From positions 1-17,122 of the forward strand of contig WBXJ01000030.1 in assembly GCA_008933045.1 (NCBI GenBank): DNA of 17,122 nucleotides, given 5' to 3'. How positions within the stretch are numbered: position 1 is the stretch's first letter; every line of letters begins with the position of its first letter. The position numbers and the translations under genes were made by a program. Of this stretch, positions 15,871 to 17,122 are shown piece after piece. The notes beneath the pieces were generated by a model. It was given only the letters and a program-made list of their open reading frames with translations. It made no database searches and was not told where the DNA came from. The DNA is from Verrucomicrobiota bacterium. Lineage in GTDB: Bacteria > Verrucomicrobiota > Verrucomicrobiia > Limisphaerales > SXQI01.

Positions 15871-16753
15871 CGGACTGCGTTCCTCGGGCCTTCATTTCGC
15901 GGCGATAAATTTTATCACTGCAACTCACATACAGAAACCCGTGGTTCTTTCCAGCAAAAGTGACATTCGAAATGAACTTGGACTCGGGTTTAGAAATCAC
16001 ACCACACAACCTGCCAATGGGATCAAACACTTGGATACCCACCGCCGTTGCGACGTAATATCGTCCCGAGGCATCCGTGGTCATTCCATCGCCCAAGCTT
16101 TGAATTTTGTTCAGTGGAGTTACGACTGTCATGTAAGGGGCACGCGAAGAAAGCGAACCATCCGCTTCCACCCGAAAGACAAATAGGTGAGTGCCGTCAA
16201 AGTCTGAACAGACCAGAGTTCCTTGATCAGGTGAGAGGGTGATGCCATTGGGTTTGTAAGGACCAACATCGGCCACACTCAACTTGCCGGTGGGCGAGAT
16301 CATTTGGATGCGTCCGTTGCTCGTCTCAGTAAAATACACAAAGCCCTTGCGGGAGACCACGAGGTCATTCGGGGCAACTCCGGTCGCCAACACGGTCAGC
16401 TTTCCGTCAAGGCTGATGGTGACAATCTGCTTCTCGGGAACCTGAGTGGCGGCATAAAATTTGCCGTCCGTCCCGAATTTGAGTCCGCTGATTTTAGGGG
16501 CGTCCGCCACCAAGCTGCTCAACTTACCCTCGAGATCTACCTTGTAAATCGCCCCTCCTTTCGCCACATCGGTAAAATAAAGATTCCCTTCGGAATCCGC
16601 GCAGAGTGCGTCGGTAAATTGATACCCCTGCGCAACAACAACCCATCCTTTTTCCTCAGCCAAAATCTCGTGCAAGGACATGTCCTGAGCGGTGACCCAG
16701 ATTGGTTGACTCAGGGATAAAATGAGTACTGAAAGTAAGCGAATCAGTTTCAT
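15851..16753 (-). CDS. Exported SMP-30/gluconolactonase/LRE-like beta-propeller protein
   Basis: A 300-residue protein with a clear signal peptide (1-22, KLIRLLSVLILSL core, cleavage after VTA). The rest consists of repeated propeller blades of the form DxxGxxYFTD (for example 53-62 SEGNLYFTDV, 135-143 RKGFVYFTE, 228-235 ASGRYYVA). SMP-30/gluconolactonases hydrolyse sugar lactones using a divalent metal held by Glu, two Asn and Asp. Here PND at 128-130, KPNG at 167-170 and GDGM at 221-224 supply the Asn, Asn and Asp. The Glu position appears as Asp48 in QFTDAL where most relatives have FTEGP. Lactonase activity is therefore plausible but not certain; it could be a binding propeller. It starts 27 bases after the stop of the upstream esterase gene on the same strand, so they are likely cotranscribed. 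The ribosome site is weak. Confidence 0.88.
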   Translation of the reverse strand: MKLIRLLSVLILSLSQPIWVTAQDMSLHEILAEEKGWVVVAQGYQFTDALCADSEGNLYFTDVAKGGAIYKVDLEGKLSSLVADAPKISGLKFGTDGKFYAATQVPEKQIVTISLDGKLTVLATGVAPNDLVVSRKGFVYFTETSNGRIQMISPTGKLSVADVGPYKPNGITLSPDQGTLVCSDFDGTHLFVFRVEADGSLSSRAPYMTVVTPLNKIQSLGDGMTTDASGRYYVATAVGIQVFDPIGRLCGVISKPESKFISNVTFAGKNHGFLYVSCSDKIYRREMKARGTQSVKPIAP

Positions 16754-16780
16754 GGTTTGATCGTTCTGCTGAGAATTGCT

Positions 16781-17122
16781 TTATCGAGCTGCGTCGCGCC
16801 AAAGCCACCGGAGCGCATCAGGCATCAACACACCACCGTGCTTCCCGTTGTGTCCTCCGTCTCCGAAAACAAACTGGTAATCGTACTTCGCATACTTGAG
16901 TGCGGCGGCCATCTCCTGGTTAGCCAACGGCCAGTTCCCATGCGAATTATCGAGATCCCCTGAGCCGTCCTGAAGAAAAATTCGGAAGGGTTTGCGCTCT
17001 GTTTTACGAATCAGAGCATGATACACATGCCCCCCTCGAATGTTGGTAAAACTGCCCACGTGACTCAAAACTTTGCTGAACGCGGTCGGTCGTTCCCAAG
17101 CGACTGTGAACGCACAGATTCC
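16781..17122 (-). CDS. Enterochelin-esterase-like alpha/beta hydrolase, C-terminal part only
   Basis: The last 113 residues of an esterase whose N-terminal part lies beyond the right edge. The frame is open to base 17122. The visible sequence begins GICAFTVAWERP, which in this family directly follows the nucleophile elbow GxSxGG; the catalytic serine is therefore just outside the window. FLQDGSGDLDN contains the likely acid residue, and the segment with GDGGHNGKHGG contains the likely catalytic His, before the typical LRWLWR ending. Relatives belong to the Fes/IroE-like putative esterase family and are often annotated as enterochelin esterases, but in PVC bacteria siderophore hydrolysis is not established. 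A TTG at 17068 is an internal codon, not the start. It is the upstream gene of a pair with the SMP-30-like protein, which suggests joint action on an ester- or lactone-containing carbohydrate; this is inference. Confidence 0.85.
   Translation of the reverse strand, partial: GICAFTVAWERPTAFSKVLSHVGSFTNIRGGHVYHALIRKTERKPFRIFLQDGSGDLDNSHGNWPLANQEMAAALKYAKYDYQFVFGDGGHNGKHGGVLMPDALRWLWRDAAR

Noticed and set aside
1..17122. Search for tRNA, rRNA, CRISPR arrays, insertion sequences, transposases or phage attachment repeats
   Set aside because: Almost every base is accounted for by protein genes, intergenic gaps are at most about 130 bases, and no cloverleaf, regular direct-repeat array or terminal inverted repeat was seen by eye.

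Overview
The window reads as chromosomal DNA of a bacterium from the PVC group, most likely Verrucomicrobiota with Planctomycetota as the alternative. The main reason is the set of very large exported proteins that combine a Planctomycete-type cytochrome c domain (PSCyt1) with DUF1549 and DUF1553, next to a DUF1501 protein. This combination is characteristic of that group. The fused transporter-like/spermidine-synthase protein and the style of the RsmA protein fit the same assignment. Base composition is fairly even and coding density is very high: genes overlap or lie within a few tens of bases of each other. I see no tRNA, rRNA, CRISPR array, insertion sequence or phage gene.

Left part (1-2682, + strand): a tightly packed run of the 3' part of queE (queuosine/7-deazaguanine pathway), a class III PLP-dependent aminotransferase, and rsmA (16S rRNA dimethyladenosine methyltransferase). 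The aminotransferase and rsmA overlap by 4 bases (GTGA). A convergent gene follows (5812-2702, - strand): a 1036-residue protein with many membrane segments, a spermidine-synthase-like methyltransferase fold and a helical, TPR-like tail.

Middle (about 5943-7665): divergent from the membrane protein is a full-length Sua5-type threonylcarbamoyl-AMP synthase (tRNA t6A37). Its 3' end overlaps that of a convergent Fe-S type uracil-DNA glycosylase. Three genes in the left half (queE, rsmA, sua5) therefore belong to tRNA or rRNA modification.

Right part (7743-17122): an exported enzyme cluster. Two tandem PSCyt1-DUF1549-DUF1553 proteins (1134 and 1082 residues) are followed, with a 4-base ATGA overlap, by a twin-arginine DUF1501 protein. 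Converging on it from the - strand are an exported SMP-30/gluconolactonase-like beta-propeller and, upstream of that, the C-terminal part of an enterochelin-esterase-like alpha/beta hydrolase that runs off the window. The two cytochrome proteins carry different extra modules at different places. The first has an inserted beta-rich module just before its last helix. The second has two tandem copies of a discoidin (F5/8C)-like module between DUF1549 and DUF1553. My working inference is an envelope redox/hydrolytic system acting on a carbohydrate-like or lactone/ester substrate. Substrate and reaction cannot be read from sequence.
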